A stretch of DNA of 64,000 bases from Limnohabitans sp. Its GTDB lineage: Bacteria; Pseudomonadota; Gammaproteobacteria; Burkholderiales; Burkholderiaceae_C. Both the position numbers and the translations under genes were made by a program. Below, in pieces: positions 37,171-47,116 of this stretch. The stretch spans positions 1 to 64,000 of the forward strand of contig NZ_JAFEIF010000005.1 of the NCBI RefSeq assembly GCF_017848645.1, in the 5' to 3' direction. How positions within the stretch are numbered: the stretch's first letter is position 1; every line of letters starts with the position of its first letter. Below the pieces are notes generated by a model. The model was not told the origin of the DNA and ran no database searches. It saw only the letters and a program-made list of their open reading frames with translations.

Positions 37171-38070
37171 TCAGGTTTCCGGGGGCTGGATGCTGATGCG
37201 GTTTTCACGCACCGTGAGCCAGGCCCCCAAAGCACCGCACAGCGCAATCAAGCCCATGCCCACAAAGGTCCATTGGTCAGGCAGGTGGTTGAAGACGATC
37301 CAGCCGCCCAGCACACCGAAGCCAATTTGTGCGTACATATAAGGAGTGAGCGTGGCGGCCGGGGCGCGGCCATAGGCCAGGATCAGGAAAAAGTGCCCTA
37401 CCGTACCCATCAGGCCCATCAGCAACAGCTGCAGCCAAACCACCCCATCGGTGGGCATTTGCCACACGAAAGGCAGCATGAGGGAAGCCAGCACCGTCAC
37501 GATCCAGCCTGTGTAAAAGTGCGTGGTGATCGGGTCCTCGGTCTTGGACATGTGGCTGGTCAGAATCTGGAACCCGGCATTGGCCAGCACCAGCAGCAGG
37601 GGCAAGGCCAAGGTCCAGTCAAATTCATGGCTGCCCGGGCGAATGATGACCAAGGTGCCCACGAAACCGCCCAGCACCAGCAGCCAGCGCAGGGGGCGGA
37701 TGCTCTCCTTGAGCATCCAGGCCGACAGCAAGGTGATCACCAGCGGGCTCAAAAGGGAGATGGCGGTGAATTCGCCCACGGGCATGTACTTGAGGCTCGT
37801 GAAGGCCAGGACGCCGCAGGCCAACAAGAGCAGGCCTCGCGCCAGCTGAAAGCGGGGGTTGCGGGTGCTCAACACTCGGCGGCCACGGCCTGGCCAAACC
37901 ACGATGGTGGTGATCAGCGCCTGAATGACGTAGCGGAACCACAGCGCCACCAGCACCGACAAGCCGGCACTCACATGCCGGGTGGTGGTGTCCAAGGTGG
38001 CGAAACAGGCGGTGGCCAAGACCGCAAAGCCGATGCCCTGAAGGCTGGCGTGTCGGTGCGTCGGGTTCAC
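37171..38070 (-). CDS. DMT-superfamily (EamA) transporter
   Basis: A 299-residue membrane protein with ten predicted helices in two EamA repeats (about 10-145 and 150-285). It has the typical FTAISLLSPLVITLLSAWML in the first repeat and a matching HFFLILAYGRAPAATLTPYMYAQ in the second. Such carriers export amino acids or small metabolites; substrate unknown. It overlaps the PHP gene by 4 nt (ATGA), so it is translated from the same mRNA. Confidence 0.9.
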   Translation of the reverse strand: MNPTHRHASLQGIGFAVLATACFATLDTTTRHVSAGLSVLVALWFRYVIQALITTIVVWPGRGRRVLSTRNPRFQLARGLLLLACGVLAFTSLKYMPVGEFTAISLLSPLVITLLSAWMLKESIRPLRWLLVLGGFVGTLVIIRPGSHEFDWTLALPLLLVLANAGFQILTSHMSKTEDPITTHFYTGWIVTVLASLMLPFVWQMPTDGVVWLQLLLMGLMGTVGHFFLILAYGRAPAATLTPYMYAQIGFGVLGGWIVFNHLPDQWTFVGMGLIALCGALGAWLTVRENRISIQPPET

Positions 38071-38912
38071 TGGATGCGGTCGGCGAGCAGGTCCCAGACG
38101 GGGGTCAGCTGACCCGGCAAGAGGGGCAGGGTGCCCAGGTCGATGCGGCTTTCTTCGGGACTGTGAAAGTCACTGCCGCGCGAAGCCACCAGGTCGAATT
38201 CGAGGGCGGTTTCTGCGTAGCGCACCGCTTCTTGCGAGGAGTGGCTGCCGGTGATGACTTCTACCCCACGCCCGCCATGGGCCTTGAATTCGCTGAACAG
38301 TGCGTACTCTTCGTTGGGCGTGAAGCCATAGCGGGCCGGGTGGGCAATGACGGCGATGCCACCGGCCTCGGTGATCCACTGCACCGCTTCTTGCAGCCGC
38401 GCCCAGCGGTGCGGCACGTAGCCGGGTTTGCCTTCGGTCAGGTATTTGCGAAACACCTCCGAGGTGTCGCTGCAGACACCCGTTTCGACCAGGTGCCGGG
38501 CAAAGTGGGTGCGCGAGATCAGCTCGGGGTTGCCCACGTAGTGCAGGGCGCCTTCGTAGGCGTTTTTGATGCCGACTTTGGCCAGGCCGTCTGACATCTC
38601 TTGGGCGCGTTCGCTGCGCCCGCCCCGGGTGCGGCGCAAGCCGGCCACCAGGGCGCTGTTGTGCGGGTCAAAGCCCAGGCCCACGATGTGCACCGTCTGG
38701 TGGGCGAAGGTGACTGAAATCTCGGTGCCTGTCAGGTAGGGCAGGCCCTGCGCACGGGCTGCGGCCAGGGCACGGTCTTGCCCACCCACCTCGTCGTGGT
38801 CGGTCAGCGCCCACAGTTCCACGCCGTTGGCTTTGGCGCGTTCGGCCAGGGCTTCGGGGGTGAGGGTGCCGTCGGAGATGACGGAGTGGCAGTGCAGGTC
38901 GGCGTTCATCAT
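38067..38912 (-). CDS. PHP-domain phosphoesterase (3',5'-nucleoside bisphosphate phosphatase type)
   Basis: A 281-residue metal-dependent phosphatase. The four PHP motifs are DLHCHSVISDG, ALTDHDEVGG, IAVIAHPARYG and ASRGSDFHSPEE, which supply metal ligands. E. coli-type members of this group remove the 3' phosphate from pAp and related dinucleotides. Three in-frame ATGs cluster at 38907-38921. TAAAAT at 38920-38925 on the minus strand could be the -10, which would favour 38912 or 38909 as start. Its C-terminus overlaps the DMT gene. Confidence 0.9.
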   Translation of the reverse strand: MMNADLHCHSVISDGTLTPEALAERAKANGVELWALTDHDEVGGQDRALAAARAQGLPYLTGTEISVTFAHQTVHIVGLGFDPHNSALVAGLRRTRGGRSERAQEMSDGLAKVGIKNAYEGALHYVGNPELISRTHFARHLVETGVCSDTSEVFRKYLTEGKPGYVPHRWARLQEAVQWITEAGGIAVIAHPARYGFTPNEEYALFSEFKAHGGRGVEVITGSHSSQEAVRYAETALEFDLVASRGSDFHSPEESRIDLGTLPLLPGQLTPVWDLLADRIQ

Positions 38913-39030
38913 GCGGTCCATTTTAGGCGCATGCCGCTGGGCCACAGCAGCTTGTAGGGTCTTGTCTTGCCCCAGCCCAGCAAAGGGCAACAGCCCTGCA
39001 GTCCTTCGGGCTGATGCCTGTGGCCGATAA

Positions 39031-39321
<291 letters not shown>

Positions 39322-39336
39322 GCCGGGCGGCCCGCC

Positions 39337-39972
39337 TCATTCGGCGGTGGGTGCGTCTGGCGCAGGCGCTTTGACCGGCCGGGGCGGTTTGGGGCGCGGC
39401 GGCTTGCTGGTGTGAATGCGCACCATGGCTTTTTCCATGTCGCCCGCCAGGAGCAAGGGCAAGGCGTTCACAGCGCGCATCAGGCTGTCGTCGATGGCTT
39501 TGCGGTGCTCGAGCATCGGCTTCTTCAAAACCCAGCTGACCACTTCGGCCTTGTCCCCCGGGTGGCCCACGCCAATGCGCAGCCGCCAATAATCGGCCGT
39601 GCCCAGTTGGGCATGGATGTCGCGCAGACCGTTGTGACCCGCATGGCTACCACCTAATTTGAGCTTGGCTTCGCCCGGCACGATGTCAAGTTCGTCGTGC
39701 GCGACCAAGATTTCTTGCGGCTGGATTTTGAAGAACCGGGCCAGTGCGCTGACCGACTTGCCCGACAGGTTCATGAAGGTCTGGGGTTCGAGCAGCCACA
39801 CGTTTTGACCGTTGACGGTGGTGCGGGCCACCAGGCCGTGGTAGCTGCGCTCGGGTACCAGCGACACCTTGAGTTCGCGGGCCACGGCATCGATCCACCA
39901 GAACCCGGCGTTGTGGCGGGTGTCTTCGTATTCGTTGCCCGGGTTGCCCAGGCCGACTAGCAGTTTGATCAT
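39337..39972 (-). CDS. pth: Peptidyl-tRNA hydrolase
   Basis: A 211-residue esterase that frees tRNA from drop-off peptidyl-tRNA. It begins [21 protein letters not shown], with catalytic H20. Other marks are [15 protein letters not shown], and [13 protein letters not shown]. The C-terminal tail of about 20 residues ([16 protein letters not shown]) is a proline/lysine extension absent from E. coli Pth. It follows rplY in the conserved prs-rplY-pth order. Confidence 0.96.
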   Translation of the reverse strand: MIKLLVGLGNPGNEYEDTRHNAGFWWIDAVARELKVSLVPERSYHGLVARTTVNGQNVWLLEPQTFMNLSGKSVSALARFFKIQPQEILVAHDELDIVPGEAKLKLGGSHAGHNGLRDIHAQLGTADYWRLRIGVGHPGDKAEVVSWVLKKPMLEHRKAIDDSLMRAVNALPLLLAGDMEKAMVRIHTSKPPRPKPPRPVKAPAPDAPTAE

Positions 39973-40030
39973 GGGGCGTGATTATCCTTGTTGCAGGTGG
40001 CCCAGCGAGCTTGGGCAGGATCTCTCCAAA

Positions 40031-40057
40031 GCAAAAGGCCCGCTTGCGCGGGCCTTG
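40031..40057 (-). terminator. Terminator between rplY and pth
   Basis: AAGGCCCGC and GCGGGCCTT pair around TTGC (40035-40056). In the minus direction it is followed by TTGC with a short T run, so it is a moderate attenuating terminator. Confidence 0.6.
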
Positions 40058-40089
40058 AAGGGGCTGGGCCGAAGCCCCAAGCCAGAAGA

Positions 40090-40716
40090 TTACTTCTTGC
40101 CTTTGCCTTTTTTGCCGTCGGCTGGGGCCGCGGCCACAGGGGCAGCGACGACTTCAACGACGGGTGGCACCACGGACACGAGGACCGGGTTTTTCTTGCC
40201 GTGGGTGATGGCTTTGCAGCCAGCGGGCAAGGTGATGTCGTTCAAGTGCAGGGATTTGCCCATGGTCAGGCCCTTCAGGTCCACCGCGATGAATTCGGGC
40301 AGATTGGCGGGCAAGCAAGCGACTTCGATTTCGGTCGCCACGTGGGTGATCGTGCACTTGTCGGTCTTGACCGCTTCGGACTCTTCTTCACCGCTGTAGT
40401 GCAAAGGCACCTTCATGTGCAAAGTGGTGTTGGCGTCAACGCGCTGGAAGTCGATGTGTTGCACCAACTGCTTGTAGGGGTGCATCTGGTAGTCACGCAG
40501 CAAAACTTTGCTGGACTGACCATTGAATTCCATGTCCAGGATCGAAGCGTGGAAAGCTTCCTTTTTCAGGGCGTGCCACAAAGCGTTGTGGTCCAGCTCG
40601 ATCAGTTGGGGGGCCGATGTGGAACCGTAAACGATGCCAGGTGTACGACCGGAATTGCGGAGACGGCGGCTCGCACCCGTGCCCTGCTTGGCGCGCTCAA
40701 AAGCGACGAATTTCAT
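40090..40716 (-). CDS. rplY: 50S ribosomal protein L25/general stress protein Ctc
   Basis: A 208-residue two-domain L25. The N-terminal 5S-rRNA binding domain reads [21 protein letters not shown] with PGIVYGS. The C-terminal TL5/Ctc beta domain runs from about residue 95 to 180. It ends in an alanine-rich basic tail ([12 protein letters not shown]). AAGGAG precedes the ATG at 40716. It lies between prs and pth, each with a hairpin between them. Confidence 0.96.
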   Translation of the reverse strand: MKFVAFERAKQGTGASRRLRNSGRTPGIVYGSTSAPQLIELDHNALWHALKKEAFHASILDMEFNGQSSKVLLRDYQMHPYKQLVQHIDFQRVDANTTLHMKVPLHYSGEEESEAVKTDKCTITHVATEIEVACLPANLPEFIAVDLKGLTMGKSLHLNDITLPAGCKAITHGKKNPVLVSVVPPVVEVVAAPVAAAPADGKKGKGKK

Positions 40717-40762
40717 AGATTTCTCCTTCTAGGGCCCACCGCGACCAGTGCGGCCCTGACTC

Positions 40763-40795
40763 AAAAAAGCCAGCCAGTCCACAAGGACGGCTGGC
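40763..40795 (-). terminator. Terminator after prs
   Basis: GCCAGCC/GGCTGGC with an inner GTCC/GGAC block around ACAA, followed in the minus direction by TTTTTT (40763-40768). Confidence 0.8.
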
Positions 40796-40814
40796 CACGT
40801 TGGCCTCTTTCCGA

Positions 40815-41786
40815 TCAGGTTTGATCGGAGAACAGGCTCATCACCGACTCACCCTTGGCAATCCGGTGGATCGTTTCGGCGATCAGCGGAGCCACGGAAA
40901 GTTGGCGAATCTTGGTACATGCTGCTGCTTGCGCGGACAGCGGGATGGTGTTGGTAACGACCACTTCGTCCAGGGCTTCGCCCTTGGCAATGCGGTCAAT
41001 GGCCGGACCCGAAAAAATCGGGTGCGTGCAATAGGCGTAGACTTTTTTCGCACCGCGCTCTTTGAGCACTTCGGCGGCTTTGACCAAGGTGCCTGCGGTG
41101 TCGATCATGTCGTCCATGATCACGCAATTGCGGCCATCGATCTCGCCGATGACGTGCATCACTTCGCTCACGTTGGCTTTGGGGCGGCGCTTGTCGATGA
41201 TGGCCAGGTCGCAACCGAGCTGTTTGGCCAAGGCGCGGGCGCGCACCACGCCGCCCACATCGGGCGACACGACAATCAGGTCATCGTAATTTTGCTGGCG
41301 CAGGTCACCCAACAAAACAGGGGATGCATAGATGTTGTCGACCGGGATGTCGAAGAAACCCTGGATCTGGTCGGCGTGCAAGTCCATGGTCAGCACGCGA
41401 TCCACACCCACGGCCTGAAGCATGTTGGCGACCACTTTGGCCGAGATGGGCACACGGGTGGAGCGCGGGCGGCGGTCCTGGCGGGCGTAGCCAAAATAAG
41501 GAATGACGGCGCTGATGCGTTCGGCCGAGGCGCGCTTGAGCGCGTCGACCATGATCAACAGTTCCATCAGGTTTTCATTGGTGGGCGCGCAAGTCGATTG
41601 CACCACGAACACTTCGCGGGCACGCACGTTTTGCTTGAGTTCTACGGTGACTTCACCGTCGGAGAATCGGCCCACATCGACAGCGCCAAGTTGTGTGCCC
41701 AGGTTTTTGGCAATTTCGGCCGCCAAAACGGGGTTGGCGTTGCCGGTGAACAGCATGAAGTCGGGGGTGTTTGGAGCAGGCTGCAT
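40815..41786 (-). CDS. prs: Ribose-phosphate pyrophosphokinase
   Basis: A 323-residue PRPP synthase feeding purine, pyrimidine, His, Trp and NAD synthesis. The flexible loop [23 protein letters not shown] is intact with the catalytic RQDR. The ribose-phosphate loop [15 protein letters not shown] and the signature [15 protein letters not shown] are present. ATG 41786 ([19 protein letters not shown]) is chosen by comparison with relatives; ATG 41792 is two codons upstream. tRNA-Gln and ispE lie upstream in the same direction. Confidence 0.96.
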   Translation of the reverse strand: MQPAPNTPDFMLFTGNANPVLAAEIAKNLGTQLGAVDVGRFSDGEVTVELKQNVRAREVFVVQSTCAPTNENLMELLIMVDALKRASAERISAVIPYFGYARQDRRPRSTRVPISAKVVANMLQAVGVDRVLTMDLHADQIQGFFDIPVDNIYASPVLLGDLRQQNYDDLIVVSPDVGGVVRARALAKQLGCDLAIIDKRRPKANVSEVMHVIGEIDGRNCVIMDDMIDTAGTLVKAAEVLKERGAKKVYAYCTHPIFSGPAIDRIAKGEALDEVVVTNTIPLSAQAAACTKIRQLSVAPLIAETIHRIAKGESVMSLFSDQT

Positions 41787-41834
41787 GAGCATTCCAGCGA
41801 TCAGAAAAAATGGGCCTGTACGAGTGAACGTATT

Positions 41835-41911
41835 TGGCAGGGGAAGAAGGACTCGAACCTTCGAATGCCGGAATCAAAATCCGGTGCCTTAACCAACTTG
41901 GCGACTCCCCT
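41835..41911 (-). tRNA. tRNA-Gln (anticodon UUG)
   Basis: A 77-nt minus-strand tRNA with acceptor AGGGGAG/TTCCCCT, D arm GCCAAGTTGGTTAAGGC and anticodon stem CCGGA/TCCGG with loop TTTTGAT (TTG). The T arm is GAAGGTTCGAGTCCTTC and CCA is encoded. It lies between ispE and prs, the conserved betaproteobacterial location. Confidence 0.95.
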
Positions 41912-41945
41912 ACACGGGTTGACCGCTGAAACAGCGATCGACCGA

Positions 41946-42791
41946 TCAACTATCGCTGGAGGCCCAACCTTGCAAAGGGTGAGCTTCCAAATTGCTGCAA
42001 AGCCGGGCCAGAAAGAGGTCAGGGACCGAGACTTTCGTGGTGCTGTCCATGCAATGGGCAAACACGGCACTGCCGGAACCCGTCATTCTGGCACTGAGAC
42101 CGGCTTGGTTGAGGGCCTGAACGGCTTGCTCAACACCGGGACACAGTGCCTGTGCAACGGGTTGCAGATCATTGTGACCAAAGTCATATGTCTCTGCAGC
42201 GAAGACCGATATTGTAGCAGTGTTTGTGTCGCGTTTGAGGTCGGGGTGCGCAAAAATTTGAGATGTTTCGATGCCTTGAGGTGGCTTGAGCACCCAAAAC
42301 TGGGCGGCGGGCAGTTCGATGGGGGTGATTTTCTCCCCGACGCCCTCGACCCAAGCATTGGGCCCACGCAGGAAAAATGGCACATCCGCCCCCAATTGAA
42401 GTCCCAGCTTTTCCAGGGTGGGCAGACCCAGGTTCAGGCCCCACAAGCGGTTGAGTGCCAGCAGGCAGGTGGCGGCGTCAGAAGAGCCACCGCCCATGCC
42501 CGCTTGCGCGGGGATTTGTTTTTCAACCGCAATGTGCACGCCATCGGTGCAGCCTGTGTGGCTTTGAAGCAGATGCGCTGCGCGGGTGATCAGGTCCTGG
42601 GCGGGCAGGGCGAGCGTGAGGTCTTCCCGGCTGATGGCACCACCGGGGCGCTTTTCAAAATGCAGTGTGTCGCACCAGTCGATCAGCATGAAGACCGATT
42701 GCAGTTCGTGGTACCCATCGGGGCGACGGCCCGTGATGTGCAAAAACAAATTCAGTTTGGCCGGGGCGGGCACATCGTGCAGCGATTTCAT
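41946..42791 (-). CDS. ispE: 4-diphosphocytidyl-2-C-methyl-D-erythritol kinase
   Basis: A 281-residue GHMP kinase of the MEP isoprenoid pathway. It starts MKSLHDVPAPAKLNLFLHI at 42791, with PAPAKLNL and GRRPDGYHEL. The ATP loop is QIPAQAGMGGGSSDAA, and the last motif is ARMTGSGSAVFA. Normal length. It lies between lolB (45 nt upstream) and tRNA-Gln, the usual lolB-ispE-tRNA-Gln-prs order. Confidence 0.96.
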   Translation of the reverse strand: MKSLHDVPAPAKLNLFLHITGRRPDGYHELQSVFMLIDWCDTLHFEKRPGGAISREDLTLALPAQDLITRAAHLLQSHTGCTDGVHIAVEKQIPAQAGMGGGSSDAATCLLALNRLWGLNLGLPTLEKLGLQLGADVPFFLRGPNAWVEGVGEKITPIELPAAQFWVLKPPQGIETSQIFAHPDLKRDTNTATISVFAAETYDFGHNDLQPVAQALCPGVEQAVQALNQAGLSARMTGSGSAVFAHCMDSTTKVSVPDLFLARLCSNLEAHPLQGWASSDS

Positions 42792-42836
42792 GGCTGGATT
42801 ATCGCCAGAGGCTGGCACTGGCCCAAAAACGCCAGT

Positions 42837-43370
42837 TCAGCGGTCCAGTGCGATGCGCAGCAACGCACCGGGACTGGGTTCGCGCCGCTCTGCACTGATG
42901 CGGCCCTGAGCGTGGGCTGACAAATCGACTTGCCAGCCGGGCGCATCGGCCTGGCGGCCCGCCAGCCATTCGAACAAAGCCGCAATCGGCAGTTCAGTGC
43001 CAGTCAGGCGAGCGCCCAGCCTTTGCAGGCTCGGGCTGTCGACCTGCTGCTGGCCTTGCGCCAGGCGTGCGCCTTGGGGTGTCCATTCCAGGCGGGCCAA
43101 GGTGGTGCCGATGGGGCTGAGCAAGACCATCTCGCCAGCCTGGGCCGAGCCTTGCAGCTCGAATCCGGCACTCAGCGATTCAGGCGGGTCCTTGAGCACC
43201 TGTATGGCCATTCGCCCTGACCAATAAGCGTTGGCGTCCAAAGGGGTCATTCGGGGGGTGGCGCAGCCTGCAGCCAGCAAAGCGCTGGACAAGGCCAGCG
43301 CCAAAACCCGTCGCCTGCCTTCTAGAGTGGGCTCTTTGGCGGGCTTTTTGGTGTGTGGGCTGGGCTTCAT
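42837..43370 (-). CDS. lolB: Outer-membrane lipoprotein LolB
   Basis: A 177-residue lipoprotein that receives lipoproteins from LolA and inserts them into the outer membrane. The signal has a lipobox ALLAAGC with the modified cysteine near residue 36. The mature beta-sandwich contains AYWSGRMAIQVLKDP, LLSPIGTTLARLEW and the C-terminal WLAGR and GWQVDLSA. It overlaps the TPR gene by 4 nt and precedes ispE. Confidence 0.9.
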   Translation of the reverse strand: MKPSPHTKKPAKEPTLEGRRRVLALALSSALLAAGCATPRMTPLDANAYWSGRMAIQVLKDPPESLSAGFELQGSAQAGEMVLLSPIGTTLARLEWTPQGARLAQGQQQVDSPSLQRLGARLTGTELPIAALFEWLAGRQADAPGWQVDLSAHAQGRISAERREPSPGALLRIALDR

Positions 43371-45112
43371 GGCTTGAATTGGAAGCGTTTCAAGGTTTCG
43401 ACCAAGGTGTCGTTGTCGGCCTTGAGCAGCAAACCTTCGCGCCAGACGGCACCGGCTTGCTGGCGCTGGCCCATGACCCACAGCACCTCACCCAGATGGG
43501 CTGCAATTTCGGCGTCGGGGCGGGCTTTGTAGGCGGCCTGCAAAATTTTCAGGGCTTCGGCATGTTGGCCTTGGCGAAACGCCACCCAGCCCAAGCTGTC
43601 TTGAATGTAGGCATCGTCCGGGGCGAGCTTCAGGGCTTGCGTGATCAGCTGCCGGGCTTCATCCAGTCGCAGGTTGCGATCGGCCAGGGAATAACCCAGT
43701 GCATTGAAGGCATGGGGGTCTTCGGGTTTGAGCTTCATCAGCTCGCGCAGCACGCTTTCCATCTCGTCAAAGCGTTTGAGCTTTTCGCTGACCATGGCCA
43801 TCTCCGACATCAAGTCGGTGTTTTGCGGCTGTGCATTCAAAGCTTGCTTGAGCAGGGTGTGAGCTTCTTCCCATCGTTTGTTATCGCGCATCCACATGGA
43901 TTGCGCCAGGGTTTTGCGCGTGGCCTGCTCGGCGTTGGTGGTTTTGATTTGCGTCAGCACCTGGCGGGCTTCTTCCATACGGCCTTGCTGCGAGAGCAGG
44001 CCGGCGCGGCGGCTGGCCAGCTTGATGGGGTCGGCATCCGGTGGCACCTGGGCCAGCCATTGCTCAGCCTGAGGCAGTTGGCCTTGGCGCTGTGCCATCT
44101 GGGCCAGCGCCATCAAGGCTTCAGCCAGTCCGGTTTGTGCTTCCTTGTCACGGCTGGCTTGGGCCAGTTCCACATGTTTGCGCAGTTTTTGCTCGGCCTG
44201 GGTCAGCTGGCCGGTTTCCTGCAACAACAGGCCATGCACCAGCCAGCCATCGGCGAAGGCGGGGTGCTCCGCGTTCAGGCGGACGAGTTGGCGCAAGGCC
44301 TCATCCTGTTGAGGCAGGCCGATCAGGTGCCGGGCATAGCCCAGTCGCAATTCGGGCTGCACCTCGCCTTGCATGGCTTGGCTCAACAAGGGCGTCATCT
44401 CGGCCGGGGCCGCACTGACCAGGCTCAGCGCCAGTATCAGGGGGCCGGGGGCCGATGAATCGGCTGCACGGCCCTGGCGTGTGGCTTCAACGGCCAGCGC
44501 CAATTGCCCGGCTTCGCGCCGCATGCGCCCCACGGTGGTCCAGGCAGCGGCGGCGGTGCTGCTTTGTTTCAGGGCCGCCGCCAAGGCTTTTTCAACCGTA
44601 TCGGCGGCAGTTTTCTTGTCTTGCACCCGGGCAAACACGCGGGGTACCGATGCGATGGCTGCATTTTGTTCGGCCTCGGGCAGCTCCCGGATCGAGACGC
44701 TCAGGGCTTGGCCAGCCTCGTCCACCCGGTTCAGGGCCAACAAGATTTGCAAGATGTAGCGGTTGGCTTCTGTGGCCCCGGGAATGGCGCTCTTCCAGGC
44801 CTGTGCCGCTTGCAAGGCCGATTCGCCCGAGCGCGATTGCAAAGCCAGATCAACGGCGCGCTGGAAAAGAGCCGGATCCCGGGTTCTGCGTGCCGCGTCC
44901 AGGAGGATGGAAAAACCACTGCCCGGGGAGCCGCTGCGCACGTTCAATTCGCCCAACAGCACTTGGTAAAACAGCGCTGCATCGAGCGCCGATTGCGGCA
45001 CCGTGGCTTTGTCGGTGGTGGCAGGTGGGGTGGCTTGGGCTGGCGTGGCCGGTTGCGCCCAAGCGCTCCAGACGCAAGAGGAGATGAGGGCGAGTCGAAA
45101 CCAGAATTTCAT
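43367..45112 (-). CDS. Exported tetratricopeptide-repeat protein
   Basis: A 581-residue protein with a signal peptide (MKFWFRLALISSCVWSAWAQ). At least eight helical TPR-like repeats extend over about 50-570; the clearest are near 310-350 and 460-540 (HAFNALGYSLADRNLRLDEA, then AYIQDSLGWVAFRQGQHAEA). The family is found beside lolB-ispE in Burkholderiales and is thought to work in envelope assembly; no precise role is known. Start ATG 45112; it is divergent from mutM. Confidence 0.88.
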   Translation of the reverse strand: MKFWFRLALISSCVWSAWAQPATPAQATPPATTDKATVPQSALDAALFYQVLLGELNVRSGSPGSGFSILLDAARRTRDPALFQRAVDLALQSRSGESALQAAQAWKSAIPGATEANRYILQILLALNRVDEAGQALSVSIRELPEAEQNAAIASVPRVFARVQDKKTAADTVEKALAAALKQSSTAAAAWTTVGRMRREAGQLALAVEATRQGRAADSSAPGPLILALSLVSAAPAEMTPLLSQAMQGEVQPELRLGYARHLIGLPQQDEALRQLVRLNAEHPAFADGWLVHGLLLQETGQLTQAEQKLRKHVELAQASRDKEAQTGLAEALMALAQMAQRQGQLPQAEQWLAQVPPDADPIKLASRRAGLLSQQGRMEEARQVLTQIKTTNAEQATRKTLAQSMWMRDNKRWEEAHTLLKQALNAQPQNTDLMSEMAMVSEKLKRFDEMESVLRELMKLKPEDPHAFNALGYSLADRNLRLDEARQLITQALKLAPDDAYIQDSLGWVAFRQGQHAEALKILQAAYKARPDAEIAAHLGEVLWVMGQRQQAGAVWREGLLLKADNDTLVETLKRFQFKP

Positions 45113-45182
45113 GGCTTCATCATAATCCAGCCACCCGCTCGCATGAGGTGTGCGGCCCAAGCCCCTTTTTGCCCCAGAGCCT

Positions 45183-45998
45183 ATGCCCGAACTCCCCGAA
45201 GTTGAAGTCACCCGCCGCAGTTTTGCCGACCGCATTGCCTCGGCCCATATTCTGGCGCTGCACCTGGGCAAGCCCCTGCGCTGGCCGCTGGGCGTGCCCG
45301 CTGCCAGCCTGGTGGGGCGGCAAATCTGGGGCGTGCGGCGGCGCGGCAAATACCTGCTGCTGGACTTGGACCAAGGCCTGCTGTTGGTGCATTTGGGCAT
45401 GTCGGGCAGCCTGAACTTTGCGCCCACACAACCCGAAGCCGGTCCGCACGACCACATGGACCTGGTGACCGACCGGGGCGTGCTGCGCCTGCACGACCCG
45501 CGCCGCTTTGGGGCGGTGGTTTGGGCGCCGAGCGAAGATTCGCCACAGGCGCAAAAGCTGCTGGGGCGTTTGGGTGTGGAGCCCTTGAGTGCCCAGTTCG
45601 ATGTGGCAGCTTTTGCCCTGGCCCTCAAAAAACGTCAGTCGGCCATCAAGCAGGTTTTGCTGGCGGGCGACGAGGTCGTGGGCGTTGGCAATATCTATGC
45701 GTCCGAAGCCTTGTTCATGGCGGGCATACGCCCCACCACCAAAGCCTCGCGTCTGTCCAAACCCCGTGTGGCCCGGCTGCATGCGGCCATCGTGCAGGTG
45801 CTGACCCGGGCGGTAGAGCAGGGCGGTAGCTCGCTCAAGGATTTTGTGAATGCCGAAGGCCGTACCGGATACTTTCAACTCGAAGCGGCGGTGTACGGCC
45901 GCGCTGGCGAGCCGTGCCGTGTGTGCGCCACACCCATCCAATCCATGCTGCAAGGCCAGCGAACCACTTTTTACTGCCCCACATGCCAGAAGCCGTGA
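45183..45998 (+). CDS. mutM: Formamidopyrimidine-DNA glycosylase
   Basis: A 271-residue base-excision enzyme that removes 8-oxoguanine and FaPy. It starts [14 protein letters not shown], where P2 and E3 are the catalytic residues. Other marks are the [24 protein letters not shown] helix-two-turn-helix and the C-terminal zinc finger CRVCATPI...FYCPTCQ. Start ATG 45183; the upstream GTG at 45150 is rejected because P2 must be N-terminal. It is coupled to mutY, forming an oxidative-damage repair pair. Confidence 0.97.
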   Translation: MPELPEVEVTRRSFADRIASAHILALHLGKPLRWPLGVPAASLVGRQIWGVRRRGKYLLLDLDQGLLLVHLGMSGSLNFAPTQPEAGPHDHMDLVTDRGVLRLHDPRRFGAVVWAPSEDSPQAQKLLGRLGVEPLSAQFDVAAFALALKKRQSAIKQVLLAGDEVVGVGNIYASEALFMAGIRPTTKASRLSKPRVARLHAAIVQVLTRAVEQGGSSLKDFVNAEGRTGYFQLEAAVYGRAGEPCRVCATPIQSMLQGQRTTFYCPTCQKP

Positions 45999-47023
45999 TG
46001 AATTTGCCCGATGGGTTTGCCCACCGCATGGTGGACTGGCAGCGCCTGCACGGCCGCCAAAGCCTGCCTTGGCAAAACACCCAGGACCCGTACCGCGTTT
46101 GGTTGTCCGAAATCATGCTGCAGCAAACGCAGGTGAGTACGGTGCTGGACTACTTTCCCCGATTTTTGGGGCGTTTTCCGGACGTGGCGGCTTTGGCCGC
46201 CGCACAGCAAGACGATGTGCTGGCGCTGTGGAGCGGCCTGGGTTATTACAGCCGCGCCCGCAACCTGCACAAATGCGCCCAAGAAGTGATGGCGCGTTTT
46301 GGCGGTGCCTTTCCGCGCCGTGCCGAAGACCTGCAAACCCTGCCCGGTATTGGCCGATCGACCGCTGCGGCCATCGCGGCGTTTTGCTTTGGCGAGCGCG
46401 CCGCCATTTTGGACGGCAACGTCAAGCGCGTGTTGACCCGTGTGCTGGGCTACGGCGCGGACTTGGCAGTAGCCAAAAACGAAAAAGCCCTGTGGGCGCT
46501 GGCGCAAGACCTGTTGCCCGTGCAAGCGGCCGACATGCCGCGTTACACCCAGGCCCTGATGGATTTGGGGGCCACCGTGTGTTTGCCGCGCAAAGCGCAG
46601 TGTGAGGCCTGCCCGGTCAGCAGCGTGTGCCAGGCTCAAGCGCAGGGCGAGCCGCTGGCCTACCCCGTCAAAACCCGCAAGCTCAAACGCAGCAGCGCCA
46701 CGCTGTGGTTGCTGTGGGCGGTCAATGCGAAAGGCCAGGTTTGGCTGCAAAAACGGCCGGACACGGGCATCTGGGCGGGCTTGTTCAGCCTGCCCGTTTT
46801 TGACACGGAAGCCGATTTGCTGGCCGCCTGGTCTCAAGGCGTGCAGCCTCACTACATTGCGCCCTGGAAGCATGTGCTCACGCACCGCGACCTGCATTTG
46901 CACCCGGTGCGCATGCTCGGGTCTGCACCTTCATTCCCGGCTTGCGAAGGGCAGTGGGTCGATGCCCAGGCTTGGCCGGATTTGGGCTTGCCCGCACCCA
47001 TCCGGGCCTTGCTCGCGGCCTGA
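45998..47023 (+). CDS. mutY: Adenine DNA glycosylase
   Basis: A 341-residue enzyme that removes A from A:8-oxoG. It has LPWQNTQDPYRVWLSEIMLQQ, the HhH motif LQTLPGIGRSTAAAIAAFC with catalytic D in AILDGNVKRVLTR, the 4Fe-4S loop CLPRKAQCEACPVSSVC, and a C-terminal Nudix-like recognition domain from about residue 215. The ATG at 45998 overlaps the mutM stop, so the two are translationally coupled. An upstream in-frame extension lies inside mutM and is rejected. Confidence 0.96.
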   Translation: MNLPDGFAHRMVDWQRLHGRQSLPWQNTQDPYRVWLSEIMLQQTQVSTVLDYFPRFLGRFPDVAALAAAQQDDVLALWSGLGYYSRARNLHKCAQEVMARFGGAFPRRAEDLQTLPGIGRSTAAAIAAFCFGERAAILDGNVKRVLTRVLGYGADLAVAKNEKALWALAQDLLPVQAADMPRYTQALMDLGATVCLPRKAQCEACPVSSVCQAQAQGEPLAYPVKTRKLKRSSATLWLLWAVNAKGQVWLQKRPDTGIWAGLFSLPVFDTEADLLAAWSQGVQPHYIAPWKHVLTHRDLHLHPVRMLGSAPSFPACEGQWVDAQAWPDLGLPAPIRALLAA

Positions 47024-47116
47024 AATCGAGTCCAACGAGTGCCTGGTGCAATTCAACAATCCGTAACGCATTTCGTTTAGGTAAAATCCAACCCTTCACT
47101 GACCGGAGAAATTTCC